A DNA stretch of 64,000 nucleotides from Flavobacterium sp. BFFFF2. GTDB taxonomy: Bacteria > Bacteroidota > Bacteroidia > Flavobacteriales > Flavobacteriaceae. Location of the stretch: assembly GCA_002256385.1 (NCBI GenBank), contig NKJD01000001.1, positions 62,001 through 126,000 of the forward strand, read 5' to 3'. The notes beneath the pieces are model-generated. The model was not told where the DNA came from. It saw nothing but the letters and a program-made list of their open reading frames with translations, and made no database searches. Shown one piece after another: positions 16,124 through 26,928 of the stretch (its first letter is position 1; each line of letters begins with the position of its first letter). The position numbers and the translations under genes were made by a program.

Positions 16124-16638
16124 TATATTTTTTGTAAATAAAATGCAAGTACTAAATTGTGTGATGTATCAGGAGAATGAATGCGGCCTTGGTCATCGAC
16201 TAACATTCAAATTGGCAGCAAATTAGCTGTTCTAATCCATGAAAATGGCGCGAACCACTGCCTGCTATACCTTTGGCCGCTAAGATAAATAATTTTCTGA
16301 AAGTTTGATCGAGACGGAATTTGGGTGGAGTATATTTTGATTGAAAGATTGAAAATTTGAAAATTTGAAAGAATTTGGAAATTTGGGAATTTGGGAATTG
16401 TGAAATGTTTGAGATTGAAGAATTGCGAAAACTGAACGTTTGATTCATACAATTGGCATCCTATAAAATAACCTGAAACTTGGAACTTGAAACAAAAAAA
16501 CTATTGCCTCTCGCCAAAAAGTCTTTTGACTTTCGACTTTCGACTTTTCACTGCAGACTTTCGACATTTTAAAACAAATCGTTTCCCAATTGCCTGCTTC
16601 GGTGTACATTTGCCATTCTATGCAATTTCAATCAAATT
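16124..16638. repeat. Non-coding gap with short tandem repeats
   Basis: 515 bp. The part at 16200-16310 is less AT-rich than its surroundings and reads as a short open stretch on the minus strand, but nothing recognisable is encoded; it may be a decayed fragment. From 16338 to 16430 there are repeated TTTGAAAATTTG / TTTGGGAATTT words. From 16515 to 16560 there are GACTTTCGACTTTCGACTTTT words, the complement of the repeat at 1447. The malic enzyme promoter lies at the end. Confidence 0.6.
16605..16612 (+). promoter_or_regulatory. -7 promoter box of the malic enzyme gene
   Basis: TACATTTG, an exact TAnnTTTG match 26 bp before the start codon. No TTG is present at the expected -33 position. Confidence 0.6.
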
Positions 16639-18933
16639 ATGAACCAATATAGTAAACGCAGGGAAGCACTTTTGTATCATGCAAAGCCTACACCCGGAAA
16701 AATAAAAATTGTTCCCACCAAAAAATACGCCACCCAACGCGATCTATCTTTGGCTTATTCACCAGGTGTGGCAGAGCCTTGCCTTGAAATAGCGAAAGAT
16801 GTAAATAATGTGTACAAGTACACTTCCAAAGGCAACTTGGTGGCTGTCATTTCAAATGGTACCGCCGTTTTGGGCTTGGGAGATATTGGCCCTGAAGCGT
16901 CAAAACCTGTCATGGAAGGAAAGGCTTTGTTGTTTAAAATATTTGCCGACATTGACGGATTTGACATTGAGGTAGACACCAAGGACATTGATGCTTTTGT
17001 AGAAACTGTCAAAAATATTGCCCCCACTTTTGGCGGCATCAACCTTGAAGATATTAAGGCACCTGAATCGTTCGAAATTGAACGCCGATTGGTAGAAGAA
17101 TTGAATATTCCGGTCATGCATGATGACCAGCACGGCACCGCCATTATTTCGTCTGCGGCATTGCTTAATGCATTAGAATTGGCGCAAAAAAGCATTGATT
17201 CCGTTAAAATTGTGGTGTCTGGTGCAGGTTCCGCTGCTTTGGCTTGTTGCAATTTATTTGTATTGCTTGGTGCCCGAAAAGAACATATTTTTATGTTTGA
17301 CAAAGAGGGTGCTTTAAGTAAGTCACGTGCTGATTTATCGGCTTTGCAACTGCAATATGCCAATTTAGAAGAAACAACAGTGCTGCAAGATGCCATTGCA
17401 GGTGCCGATGTGTTTTTGGGCTTGTCAACGGGTAACATTTTAACCCCCGACATGTTACTTGCCATGGCCGACAACCCCATTGTTTTTGCGATGGCCAATC
17501 CTGTACCCGAAATTGACTATCCATTGGCGGTCAGTACCCGCAAAGATTTGATCATGGCCACGGGCCGTTCCGATTATCCGAACCAAGTCAACAATGTGCT
17601 TGGTTTCCCTTATATTTTTCGTGGCGCTTTGGATGTAAGAGCCACCAAAATTAACGAGGCTATGAAAATGGCCGCCGTAAAAGCCTTGGCAGGTCTTGCC
17701 AAAGAATGGGTGCCAGAACAAGTGAATATTGCGTACGGTGAAACCAAACTGACTTTTGGGCGCGAATATATTATTCCAAAGCCATTTGATCCACGACTAA
17801 TTACCGTCGTAGCACCAGCGGTTGCCAAAGCAGCGATGGAATCGGGTGTGGCACAAAACCCAATTACCGATTGGGAACGCTACGAAGAGGAATTACTTGA
17901 CCGAATGAAATCGGACAATAAAATGGTCCGTATGCTCAGCGGACGAGCTAAATCGGATCCGAAAAGAGTGGTATTTGCCGAAGCCGATCACTTGGATGTG
18001 CTTAAAGCGGCACAAATTGCCTACGAAGAACATATTGCCATTCCAATATTATTAGGTAATCGCGAAGTGATTTTGGCACTGAAAGAAGAATTAGGCTTTG
18101 ATGCCGAAGTGCCCATTATGGACCCGAAAACCAAAGACGAAGACGAAAGACGTTTGCGCTATGCAGAAATATTTTGGAAGGAACGTCAACGCAAAGGCAT
18201 TTCTTTGCTCGATGCCCAAAAATGGATGCGCGAGCGAAATTACTTTGCCGCCATGATGGTCAACGAAGGTGAAGCCGATGCGGTTGTTTCAGGATATTCA
18301 CGCAGTTATCCGTCGGTGGTAAAACCCATGATGCAATTGATCGGGAAAGCACCCGGCATTTCGCTGATTGCCACCACCAACATGATGATGACCAACCGCG
18401 GACCCATGTTTTTATCGGACACCGCCATTAATCCAGTGCCCACTGCCGAAGATTTGGCAAACATTGCACTGATGACCGCCAAAACAATTCGATTGTTTGG
18501 GATGGAGCCCGTGATGGCAATGGTATCTTTTTCAAATTTTGGTTCATCAGCCCATCCGAGTGCTGCAAGGGTGCGTGAAGCGGTAGCCTATTTACACAAA
18601 TATTACCCCGATTTAATTGTGGACGGCGAAATTCAAACAGATTTTGCTTTGAACCCAGACTTGCTTAAGAACAAATTTCCTTTTTCAAAATTGGCTGGTA
18701 AAAAAGTAAATACAATGATTTTCCCGAACCTTGAATCGGCGAATATTACTTATAAATTGCTCAAAGAATTATATAAGGTAGATTCTATTGGTCCTATTAT
18801 GATGGGGATGGAGAAACCAGTTCATATTTTTCAATTAGGTGCTAGTGTAGAGGAAATGGTAAACATGGTGGCTGTGGCTGTAGTGGACGCCCAAGAAAAG
18901 GCTAAACTGATTCGCAACCGAAATTCAAGCTAA
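16639..18933 (+). CDS. maeB: NADP-dependent malic enzyme with phosphotransacetylase-like domain (MaeB type)
   Basis: 764 residues, the size of MaeB. Residues about 1-430 are the malic enzyme: LAYSPGVAEPC, the GDIGP loop, VMHDDQHGTAIIS with metal-binding acidic residues, and the dinucleotide fold VVSGAGSAALACC. Residues about 430-764 are a phosphotransacetylase-like domain (VVFAEADHLDVLKAA, VNEGEADAVVSGY). In MaeB that domain is regulatory, sensing acetyl-CoA, rather than catalytic. The enzyme turns malate into pyruvate, CO2 and NADPH. It is the first gene of a same-strand run leading to ruvA and sprA, but ruvA has its own promoter. Confidence 0.95.
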   Translation: MNQYSKRREALLYHAKPTPGKIKIVPTKKYATQRDLSLAYSPGVAEPCLEIAKDVNNVYKYTSKGNLVAVISNGTAVLGLGDIGPEASKPVMEGKALLFKIFADIDGFDIEVDTKDIDAFVETVKNIAPTFGGINLEDIKAPESFEIERRLVEELNIPVMHDDQHGTAIISSAALLNALELAQKSIDSVKIVVSGAGSAALACCNLFVLLGARKEHIFMFDKEGALSKSRADLSALQLQYANLEETTVLQDAIAGADVFLGLSTGNILTPDMLLAMADNPIVFAMANPVPEIDYPLAVSTRKDLIMATGRSDYPNQVNNVLGFPYIFRGALDVRATKINEAMKMAAVKALAGLAKEWVPEQVNIAYGETKLTFGREYIIPKPFDPRLITVVAPAVAKAAMESGVAQNPITDWERYEEELLDRMKSDNKMVRMLSGRAKSDPKRVVFAEADHLDVLKAAQIAYEEHIAIPILLGNREVILALKEELGFDAEVPIMDPKTKDEDERRLRYAEIFWKERQRKGISLLDAQKWMRERNYFAAMMVNEGEADAVVSGYSRSYPSVVKPMMQLIGKAPGISLIATTNMMMTNRGPMFLSDTAINPVPTAEDLANIALMTAKTIRLFGMEPVMAMVSFSNFGSSAHPSAARVREAVAYLHKYYPDLIVDGEIQTDFALNPDLLKNKFPFSKLAGKKVNTMIFPNLESANITYKLLKELYKVDSIGPIMMGMEKPVHIFQLGASVEEMVNMVAVAVVDAQEKAKLIRNRNSS

Positions 18934-18935
18934 AC

Positions 18936-18965
18936 TTGCATCCAAATTCGATTTTAGTATCTTTG
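18936..18965 (+). promoter_or_regulatory. Promoter of ruvA (and probably sprA)
   Basis: TTG (18936-18938), exactly 19 nt, then TATCTTTG (18958-18965): a full match to the Bacteroidota TTG/TAnnTTTG promoter. The ruvA ATG follows 19 bp later. Confidence 0.8.
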
Positions 18966-18984
18966 GAAACTTCAAAAGCACCTC

Positions 18985-19566
18985 ATGATTGCACATATTC
19001 AAGGGAAATTGATCGAAAAAACACCCACAGAGGTCGTCATTGACTGCATGGGTGTTGGCTATTTGATTCATATTTCTTTACACACATACTCGCAAATACC
19101 TGAATCAGAAAACATTAAGCTTTACACTCAACTCATTGTTCGTGAAGATGCCCATACGTTATATGGTTTTATGAATCTGTCTGAGCGTGAATTATTTCGT
19201 TTGTTAATTGGTGTTTCAGGAATTGGTGCCAACTCGGCACGAACCATTTTATCGTCAGTTGAGCCTGCCCTGCTGCAATCAGCTTTGGCCAATGGCGATT
19301 CTGGAACTTTGCAACGCATCAAAGGAATTGGCTTAAAAACAGCACAGCGCATGGTACTGGAGCTAAAAGATAAAGTGCTCAAAATGCCCAACTTTGAAGG
19401 ACATTTTGCCCCCTCATACAATATTCAAAGAGAAGAAACGTTATCAGCGCTTGAGGTGTTGGGTTTTGTTCGAAAAGCGTCCGAAAAAATGGTGGATCGC
19501 ATTTTAAGCGAACAGCCTGATGCCACGGTAGAACAAATAATTAAACAAGCTTTAAAAAATTTGTAG
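18985..19566 (+). CDS. ruvA: RuvA: Holliday junction-binding subunit
   Basis: 193 residues, normal for RuvA. The N-terminal OB fold starts MIAHIQGKLIEKTPTEVVIDCMGVGY. The two helix-hairpin-helix units are visible as LLIGVSGIGANSARTILS and LQRIKGIGLKTAQRMVLELKD. A small C-terminal RuvB-binding domain ends the protein. RuvA holds the Holliday junction while RuvB drives branch migration. The sprA start codon follows only 4 bp after the stop, so the two are translationally close, an arrangement conserved in flavobacteria. Confidence 0.96.
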   Translation: MIAHIQGKLIEKTPTEVVIDCMGVGYLIHISLHTYSQIPESENIKLYTQLIVREDAHTLYGFMNLSERELFRLLIGVSGIGANSARTILSSVEPALLQSALANGDSGTLQRIKGIGLKTAQRMVLELKDKVLKMPNFEGHFAPSYNIQREETLSALEVLGFVRKASEKMVDRILSEQPDATVEQIIKQALKNL

Positions 19567-19570
19567 TTTC

Positions 19571-22500
19571 TTGAAAGAATATTTCCTATTTCCGTTTGAC
19601 AAATGGCTTCGTCTGATGCTGACCTTCAGTTTCATGGTGGTGGGTTTTGATGCAGCGGCGCAAGATGACCCCAATGAGGAACCCAAAGATTCGATTAAGA
19701 CAGGCAATGCTTTAGGAAAACTTTTGGTCAAAAACCCGCCTAGTATTTTAGAATTATACGAATATGACCCCATTTCTGATAAATACATTTTTACCCAGTC
19801 GGTCAATGGTTTTGTAACCCAATACCCAGTAGTTTTATCTCCGAAAGAATATGAGCGACTGATGCTCAAAGAGTCGATACGGAATTATTACCGCGAAAAA
19901 GGCGATGCCATTGAAGGTAAGAAAGAAGGAGCCGAAGAAAAGAAGAAGAACTTATTGCCCCGGTACCACATTAATTCGAGTTTCTTTGAAACCTTGTTTG
20001 GGAGCAACACCATTGACATTAAACCGTCTGGAAGTGTGGAGATGGATTTGGGAATTCGATATACCAAACAAGACAATCCTGCCCTATCGCCTCGTAACCG
20101 TTCTACTACCACTTTCGATTTCCAACAACGCATCAGCATGAGTTTAAATGGAATGGTCGGGACCCGGTTAAAAGTAACAGCCAATTACGATACCCAGTCA
20201 ACTTTTGCCTTCCAAAACCTGATTAAATTGGAGTTTTCTCCTGGTGAAGACGATATTATTCAAAAAATTGAACTGGGTAATGTAAGTATGCCATTAAGCA
20301 ACTCGCTGATTCGGGGGGCACAAAGTTTGTTTGGTGTTAAAATGCAAGCCCAATTCGGCAGAACCACCTTTACCGGTATCTTTTCAGAACAAAAATCACA
20401 ATCAAAAACCATTACTTCGCAGGGAGGCGGTGTTGTTCAAAATTTCGAATTATTTGCGCTGGAATACGATGCAGATCGCCACTTCTTTTTGTCGCAATAT
20501 TTCAGGGACAATTATGATAAAGCGTTAACGAATTATCCTTTCATCAACAGTCGGGTCCAAATTACGCGGATTGAAGTTTGGGTAACAAACAAACAAAATC
20601 GAGTCAGTCAAACAGCCAACAATTTAAGAAATATTGTGGCCATACAAGATTTGGGTGAAGCGCAATTAACAAGCTATGATGACCCCGTCCTTTCGGGTGT
20701 TTCGGTCAATGTACCCAACTTTTTTCAACAACCAGCCGATACGCCGCCTCAAAACAAAAACAACCGCTACGATCCGTCTTTGATTATTACAGGCGGTGGA
20801 ATTCTAAAAGACGGCATCCGCGACATGTACAGCGGCGAAAACGCGGCTTTTGACCTGACATTAACAGACAATCCAGTAACGGGATCTGTTGAAGCACCAA
20901 ATCAAGGTTCAGATTACGCCAAAATTGAAAATGCGCGAAAGTTGGGTTCCAATGATTTTACGTACCATCCGCAATTGGGTTATATTTCATTGCAACAAAA
21001 ATTATCGAATGATGAAGTTTTAGCCGTTGCCTATCAATTTACTATTGGGGATCAGGTTTATCAGGTTGGTGAATTTGGTTCTGATGGAGTGGCTTCCACC
21101 GAAGTAAATAGTAACACGGGGATTCCAAATACACAGGCATTGGTGCTAAAAATGTTGAAAAGTACCCTGACATTCACCGAGCAACCAATGTGGAACTTGA
21201 TGATGAAAAACATTTATCAGATTCCAGGTGCTTACCAATTACAAAAAGACGATTTCCGCTTAAACGTGATGTATACCGATCCGTCACCGCTGAATTATAT
21301 TACTCAAGCAGTGCCAAACGGAACGCCTTTACCAAACAACGTCAAAGAAACCCCTCTTTTAAAAGTATTCAATTTAGACCGATTGAATATGAATAATGAC
21401 CCTCAGGATGGTGGTGATGGTTTTTTTGATTATTTGCCTGGCTTAACCATTGACCAGCAATATGGTAGGGTTATTTTTACTACTATTGAGCCATTTGGCC
21501 GCCATTTATTTAATAAATTGAGTACCAATCCGTCCGAAAATTATACAGGCGACCCTACTACTTCATACAATGACAACCAAAAGAAATACGTTTATAGGGC
21601 ACTTTACACCAAAATTCCAGCCGATGCCTTGCAAGAAAACAGCAAGAATAAATTCCAATTAAAAGGTAAATTTAAATCGACCGGGGGCGACGGGATTCCT
21701 TTAGGCGCATTTAACGTACCAAAAGGCTCAGTAGTGGTAACTGCTGGTGGCCGAACTTTGGTCGAAGGAATTGATTATACCGTTAATTATCAAGCAGGAA
21801 GGGTTCAAGTTTTAGATCCTTCGTTGCTAGCTTCCAATACACCTATTCAGGTTTCATTGGAAAATAATTCGTCTTTTGGACAACAAACGCGCCGCTTTTT
21901 TGGGTTTAATGTGGAACACAAATTTTCAAGTAAGTTTGTATTAAATGCCACCTATTTACGCCTTAGCGAACGGCCATTTACCCAAAAAACAAATTATGGC
22001 CAAGAATCGGTCAATAACACCATTTTCGGATTTAATGGCAATTTTTCAACCGAAGTCCCATTATTTACCCGACTGGTTAACAAGTTACCAAATATTGACA
22101 CCGATGTGCCTTCAAATTTATCTGTTCGTGGTGAATTTGCTTATTTAAAACCCGATTCGCCAGATGCCGATAAATTTCAAGGAGAAACCACTGTGTATGT
22201 CGACAATTTTGAAGGATCTCAAAACACCATTGACATGCGTTCGGCCCAATCATGGAGTTTGTCATCGACCCCACAATGGAATTCAACCAGCGTGGGTTAC
22301 AATGATTTTGGGGCAGCTTCTGGTGATTTAAGTTACGGATTCAAAAGAGCCAAACTTTCATGGTACTCTATTGATCCAACCTTTTATGTGCAAAGACCCG
22401 ATGGCGTGAGCACTGATGATATTTCTATGCCTTCCACCAGAAGGATTTTTAGCAATGAACTTTATCCGAATACAGATATTGCCGTAGGACAATCGCAGGT

Positions 22501-25500
22501 GGTAAACACCTTTGACATGACTTATTATCCAAAAGAAAGAGGACCATACAATTATAACCCTGCCACAGCAGCCAATAACACCTTCCCTACTGGACAAGAA
22601 ACGGAGAATTTTGGCGGAATTATGCGCTCTTTGGCATCTACTAATTTTCAGCAAGGCAATGTCGAATACATCCAAGTTTGGATGCTTGATCCTTATTACC
22701 CACCCAATAAACCCGGCGTTGCCAATCCGACCAATACAGGTAAAGTATATTTTAACTTAGGGGAAATTTCAGAAGATGTTTTAAAGGATGGCCGAAAACA
22801 ATATGAAAATGGGTTGCCGCAGCCTGGCAGCAACCAAATTAGCATCCCAACAGTGTGGGGTAAAGTACCTGCTTCCCAATCATTGTTGTATGCTTTTGAT
22901 GCCGATGGCGGCAATCGATCAGCCCAAGATGTTGGTTTTGATGGGTTAAATGACGATGATGAAAAAACCTTAGCAGGCATTGATCCTGCCTTTGCAGCCA
23001 AACCAGACCCTGCAGCCGATAATTATACATACTACTTAAGTGCAGGTGGTAATTTATTAGAGCGTTACCGCGATTACAACAACGTGCAAGGAAACTCACC
23101 AGTCGATGTAACAGATACAAACCGCGGTTCAAGTACGTTGCCCGACGTGGAAGACATCAACCGTGACAACACAATGAACACCATTAATGCCTATTACGAA
23201 TACAAGGTAGATATTCGGCCAAATATGCAAATAGGTGAAAATTATATTACCGACATTCGTGATGTAACTGACGTGCCGCTACCAAATGGGGAAACAACTA
23301 GTGCGCGTTGGATTCAATTTAAAATTCCAATTAGCCAACCAAGTAATACCGTTGGGGGTATTTCAGGTTTTGCGTCCATTCGGTTCATGCGTATGTTCAT
23401 GACCGGATTCTCAGACCAAATTACAACTCGTTTGGGTGCTCTTGATTTAATTCGGGGCGAATGGCGGCGATATGCTTACAGTTTGCAACCAGATGGAGAC
23501 AATCCAACCGACGACCCAACTGTTTTTGATGTGCAGTCCGTAAATATTTTAGAGAACTCACAACGTCAGCCTATTAGTTATGTGTCGCCACCAGGCGTAG
23601 CTCGAGAACAATTATACAACAACAATACGGTCGTTCGTCAAAACGAGCAATCATTGTCGTTGCGCGTTTCTGGCGTACCCGCATCGGAAGGATTGGAAGT
23701 TACTGATGCACGCGGGGTGTTCAAAAGCATCAATGTCGACATGCGACAATACAAGAAACTAAAAATGTTTCTACACGCAGAATCTTTACCGATTTCGTCA
23801 GGAGCCTCTACTTTGAACAATGATGAAATGATTGGTTATATTCGGTTTGGTAATGACCTTACTGATAACTTCTATGAGGTGGAAATTCCTTTAAAAGTGA
23901 CTACGCCTGGCAATAATACGCCTGAAGCGGTTTGGCCCGATGCCAACCAAATTGATTTGGAATTGGCATTGTTAACACAAATCAAAATCATGTCAAAAGG
24001 CTTTGATCAGGCAAATGGTGCCGTGTATCGGGTTTGGGAAGATGTACTAAATCCAGATTTATCTGGTAAACCAAATAGGTTGCGAATCGGTGTTCGGGGG
24101 AATCCAAATTTTGGATTAATTCGTTCATTAATGGTCGGTATTCGGAACAATAGTACCCGCAAAATTGACGGGGAGGTTTGGTTTAATGAATTTCGCATGG
24201 CCGATATGGAAAACAAGGGCGGATGGGCAGCCAATATGAATGTGGACACCAATTTTGCAGATTTTGCCACCTTTTCGGCTACGGGCAAAAAAAGTACGCA
24301 AGGCTTTGGGACACTTGAGCAAGGCCCACAGCAAAGAAGTATTCAAGACATTCAACAATATAATTTGGTCATGAACCTTAGTTTGGGGAAATTGTTACCA
24401 AAAAAATGGGGAGCTGTCGTTCCATTCAATTATTCGGTGGGCGAAGATGTGATTACGCCAAAATTTGATCCTTACACACAAGATATTCCTTTGCAATTAC
24501 TGATGGATGTGACCCAAAATCAGGCAGAAAAGGACAATATTTACAACCGCGCAATTGACTACACCAAACGCAGAAGCATCAACTTTATAGGGGTGAAAAA
24601 AGAGCGTACAGGTGACAAAAAAGCGCATATATATGATCCTGAAAACATTACACTGTCGCACTCATATAATGAAGTGAACAGGCATAGTTATGAATTGCAA
24701 GAGTATCGTGACCAACAGGTGAAAACCTCAGTCGACTATGCAGCTAGTTTGCAACCAAAAGCTTTTGAACCGCTTAAAAAAAGTAAATATTTTAGTAAAA
24801 GTCAATATTGGAAGCTACTAAGTGACTTCAATATGAACTTTTTACCAAATTCAATTAATTTCAATAGCAACATTGTTCGTCAGTTGAATCGACAACAATT
24901 TAGGCAAGTAGATGTTGATGGCTTGCAATTGGATCCACTGTACCAACGAAATTATACATTTAATTACCAATACGGGGTTAATTACAGTTTTTCAAAGGCC
25001 CTGAAATTTAATTTTACCGCTTCCAATCACAATATTGTTCGAAACTATTACGACAGCGACGGAATCCCTAATAATACGTTAGGCATTTGGGATGATTATT
25101 GGAATCCTGGCACACCGAATCAGCATAACCAACAGATAGTTATCAATTATGAATTGCCCTTAAACAAATTGCCATTTCTCAGCTTTGTGAAGTCTACTTA
25201 TGTGTATACAGGCGATTACAGCTGGCAACGTTCATCTATGGCCATGCAACAAGTACTTGACAATACAACCGGCATCACATACAACTTAGGAAATACCATT
25301 CAAAATGCGGCCTCACATAAATTGAATACGGCGTTAAATATGGATGCTTTTTATAAATTTATTGGCCTGAAAAAAGGAGCTGGCAACCAGCCAAAAACAC
25401 CTCAAGCGGCGCCAAAGCCCGGTGAAAAGGTAGTAAACAAGCCACAACCTTTGGCCGACTCCAACAAATTTTTAGACGGTCTGATTGGTGTATTAACCAG

Positions 25501-26914
25501 TGTGAAAAACATTCAAGTTAATTTTGTCGACAATCAGGGAACGGTACTTCCGGGCTACCTACCAGGCTTAGGTTTCTTTGGTACTTCTTTGCCAACCCTT
25601 GGCTTTGTAATGGGAAGCCAGGACGATGTACGTTTTGAAGCCGCCAAAAAAGGCTGGTTAACCAACTACCCCACTTTCAATCAGAATTTCACCCAAGTAC
25701 ATACCCGCACGCTCGATTATACAGCCAATATTGATTTGTTTCCTGATTTTAAAATCGACATCACTGCCAACCGTTCCATGACCGAAAATTTCACGGAACA
25801 GTACGATGCTGCTGACGGCGTTTATCATTCACGGTCACCGAATAGTTTTGGGAATTTTTCTACTTCTACCATCATGATTCAATCCTCATTTAGGCAAAGT
25901 GATGAAGAATTTTCGAGCGCATTTCAAGATTTCCGCGAAAACAGACGCGTTATTGCCAACCGCTTGGCCGAGCAATTTTACGGCTCAACTGATTACCCGG
26001 TGTTCGGTGGAACGGGCGACCCCAATCCGACCAGTACGTTTAGTCAGTCCAATGCGGGTTATCCGCTTGGGTTTGGCAAAAACAACCAACAAGTGCTCAT
26101 CCCAGCGTTTTTGTCGGCTTACACTGGCTTTGGCATTCGCAACACTTTGGGCACCGACCAACTTTTAATGACCCCAGGCGCCAGCGCCAATAAAATTTCA
26201 TTGGGTGCCTTCAGAGACATTCCATTGCCTAACTGGAACATAAAATACACAGGGCTTATGCGTTTGGAATTCTTTAAAGAACATTTTAAACGATTCTCTA
26301 TTCAACATGCTTATAAGTCATCGTATACGGTGAATGGATTCCGTTCAAACTTAGAATACACACAAAGCCCTGGTGGCAGGGATAACAGTGGTTTGGGTAA
26401 TTTCATTAATCCAATGGTAATTTCAAACATCAATTTGGTAGAGCAATTTAATCCGCTCATTAAATTGGATTTTGAAATGTTGAATTCATGGAAGATCCTT
26501 ACCGAGATCAAAAAAGACCGCTCCCTTTCCATGAGTTTTGACAACAACTTGCTTACAGAAGTTCAAGGCGTTGAATATGTTATTGGTACTGGATATCGTT
26601 TTAAAGATGTCATTTTCTCTACCCGCTTGGCCGACAATCCGATGGGGATTATAAAGAGTGATATCAACATCAAGGCCGACTTGTCGTTCCGTAAAAGCAA
26701 AACCATAGTCCGGAATTTAGAATACGACAACAACCAGCCTGGTGGCGGACAAAATATGTGGTCATTAAAGCTCACAGCCGATTATTCGTTCAGTAAAAAC
26801 CTAACTGTCATATTCTTTTATGACCATCAATTTACCAAACCTGTTGTTTCAACTAGTTTCCCGATTACCAACATTCGATCGGGCTTTACGCTTCGTTATA
26901 ATTTTGGTAATTAA
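19571..26914 (+). CDS. sprA: SprA: giant outer-membrane translocon of the type IX secretion system
   Basis: 2447 residues, close to known SprA proteins (about 2400). SprA is a very large single-chain beta-barrel that forms the outer-membrane pore of T9SS and is needed for gliding. The start used is a TTG 4 bp after ruvA, giving a full signal peptide (basic n-region, then LMLTFSFMVVGFDAAAQ); an ATG at 19616 would leave a short signal without the basic part. The sequence is dense in amphipathic beta-strands with SprA-type blocks, such as the repeated DNFEGSQ.TIDMRS and GEVWFNEFRMAD regions, and ends in an aromatic-poor strand (GFTLRYNFGN). No frameshift is seen over 7.3 kb. Confidence 0.95.
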   Translation: MKEYFLFPFDKWLRLMLTFSFMVVGFDAAAQDDPNEEPKDSIKTGNALGKLLVKNPPSILELYEYDPISDKYIFTQSVNGFVTQYPVVLSPKEYERLMLKESIRNYYREKGDAIEGKKEGAEEKKKNLLPRYHINSSFFETLFGSNTIDIKPSGSVEMDLGIRYTKQDNPALSPRNRSTTTFDFQQRISMSLNGMVGTRLKVTANYDTQSTFAFQNLIKLEFSPGEDDIIQKIELGNVSMPLSNSLIRGAQSLFGVKMQAQFGRTTFTGIFSEQKSQSKTITSQGGGVVQNFELFALEYDADRHFFLSQYFRDNYDKALTNYPFINSRVQITRIEVWVTNKQNRVSQTANNLRNIVAIQDLGEAQLTSYDDPVLSGVSVNVPNFFQQPADTPPQNKNNRYDPSLIITGGGILKDGIRDMYSGENAAFDLTLTDNPVTGSVEAPNQGSDYAKIENARKLGSNDFTYHPQLGYISLQQKLSNDEVLAVAYQFTIGDQVYQVGEFGSDGVASTEVNSNTGIPNTQALVLKMLKSTLTFTEQPMWNLMMKNIYQIPGAYQLQKDDFRLNVMYTDPSPLNYITQAVPNGTPLPNNVKETPLLKVFNLDRLNMNNDPQDGGDGFFDYLPGLTIDQQYGRVIFTTIEPFGRHLFNKLSTNPSENYTGDPTTSYNDNQKKYVYRALYTKIPADALQENSKNKFQLKGKFKSTGGDGIPLGAFNVPKGSVVVTAGGRTLVEGIDYTVNYQAGRVQVLDPSLLASNTPIQVSLENNSSFGQQTRRFFGFNVEHKFSSKFVLNATYLRLSERPFTQKTNYGQESVNNTIFGFNGNFSTEVPLFTRLVNKLPNIDTDVPSNLSVRGEFAYLKPDSPDADKFQGETTVYVDNFEGSQNTIDMRSAQSWSLSSTPQWNSTSVGYNDFGAASGDLSYGFKRAKLSWYSIDPTFYVQRPDGVSTDDISMPSTRRIFSNELYPNTDIAVGQSQVVNTFDMTYYPKERGPYNYNPATAANNTFPTGQETENFGGIMRSLASTNFQQGNVEYIQVWMLDPYYPPNKPGVANPTNTGKVYFNLGEISEDVLKDGRKQYENGLPQPGSNQISIPTVWGKVPASQSLLYAFDADGGNRSAQDVGFDGLNDDDEKTLAGIDPAFAAKPDPAADNYTYYLSAGGNLLERYRDYNNVQGNSPVDVTDTNRGSSTLPDVEDINRDNTMNTINAYYEYKVDIRPNMQIGENYITDIRDVTDVPLPNGETTSARWIQFKIPISQPSNTVGGISGFASIRFMRMFMTGFSDQITTRLGALDLIRGEWRRYAYSLQPDGDNPTDDPTVFDVQSVNILENSQRQPISYVSPPGVAREQLYNNNTVVRQNEQSLSLRVSGVPASEGLEVTDARGVFKSINVDMRQYKKLKMFLHAESLPISSGASTLNNDEMIGYIRFGNDLTDNFYEVEIPLKVTTPGNNTPEAVWPDANQIDLELALLTQIKIMSKGFDQANGAVYRVWEDVLNPDLSGKPNRLRIGVRGNPNFGLIRSLMVGIRNNSTRKIDGEVWFNEFRMADMENKGGWAANMNVDTNFADFATFSATGKKSTQGFGTLEQGPQQRSIQDIQQYNLVMNLSLGKLLPKKWGAVVPFNYSVGEDVITPKFDPYTQDIPLQLLMDVTQNQAEKDNIYNRAIDYTKRRSINFIGVKKERTGDKKAHIYDPENITLSHSYNEVNRHSYELQEYRDQQVKTSVDYAASLQPKAFEPLKKSKYFSKSQYWKLLSDFNMNFLPNSINFNSNIVRQLNRQQFRQVDVDGLQLDPLYQRNYTFNYQYGVNYSFSKALKFNFTASNHNIVRNYYDSDGIPNNTLGIWDDYWNPGTPNQHNQQIVINYELPLNKLPFLSFVKSTYVYTGDYSWQRSSMAMQQVLDNTTGITYNLGNTIQNAASHKLNTALNMDAFYKFIGLKKGAGNQPKTPQAAPKPGEKVVNKPQPLADSNKFLDGLIGVLTSVKNIQVNFVDNQGTVLPGYLPGLGFFGTSLPTLGFVMGSQDDVRFEAAKKGWLTNYPTFNQNFTQVHTRTLDYTANIDLFPDFKIDITANRSMTENFTEQYDAADGVYHSRSPNSFGNFSTSTIMIQSSFRQSDEEFSSAFQDFRENRRVIANRLAEQFYGSTDYPVFGGTGDPNPTSTFSQSNAGYPLGFGKNNQQVLIPAFLSAYTGFGIRNTLGTDQLLMTPGASANKISLGAFRDIPLPNWNIKYTGLMRLEFFKEHFKRFSIQHAYKSSYTVNGFRSNLEYTQSPGGRDNSGLGNFINPMVISNINLVEQFNPLIKLDFEMLNSWKILTEIKKDRSLSMSFDNNLLTEVQGVEYVIGTGYRFKDVIFSTRLADNPMGIIKSDINIKADLSFRKSKTIVRNLEYDNNQPGGGQNMWSLKLTADYSFSKNLTVIFFYDHQFTKPVVSTSFPITNIRSGFTLRYNFGN

Positions 26915-26928
26915 AGATGCAAAAACCT

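Noticed and set aside
16200..16448. Two overlapping minus-strand frames of about 80 codons
   Set aside because: They are built mostly of the simple TTTGGGAATTT repeats (Ser/Phe/Asn/Gln runs) and share the same DNA in two frames; neither matches a family.
16755..17498. 247-codon open frame on the minus strand inside the malic enzyme gene
   Set aside because: It lies wholly antisense to a gene with clear catalytic motifs; its translation is Ser/Ala/Asn-rich with no domain, the usual look of a shadow frame.
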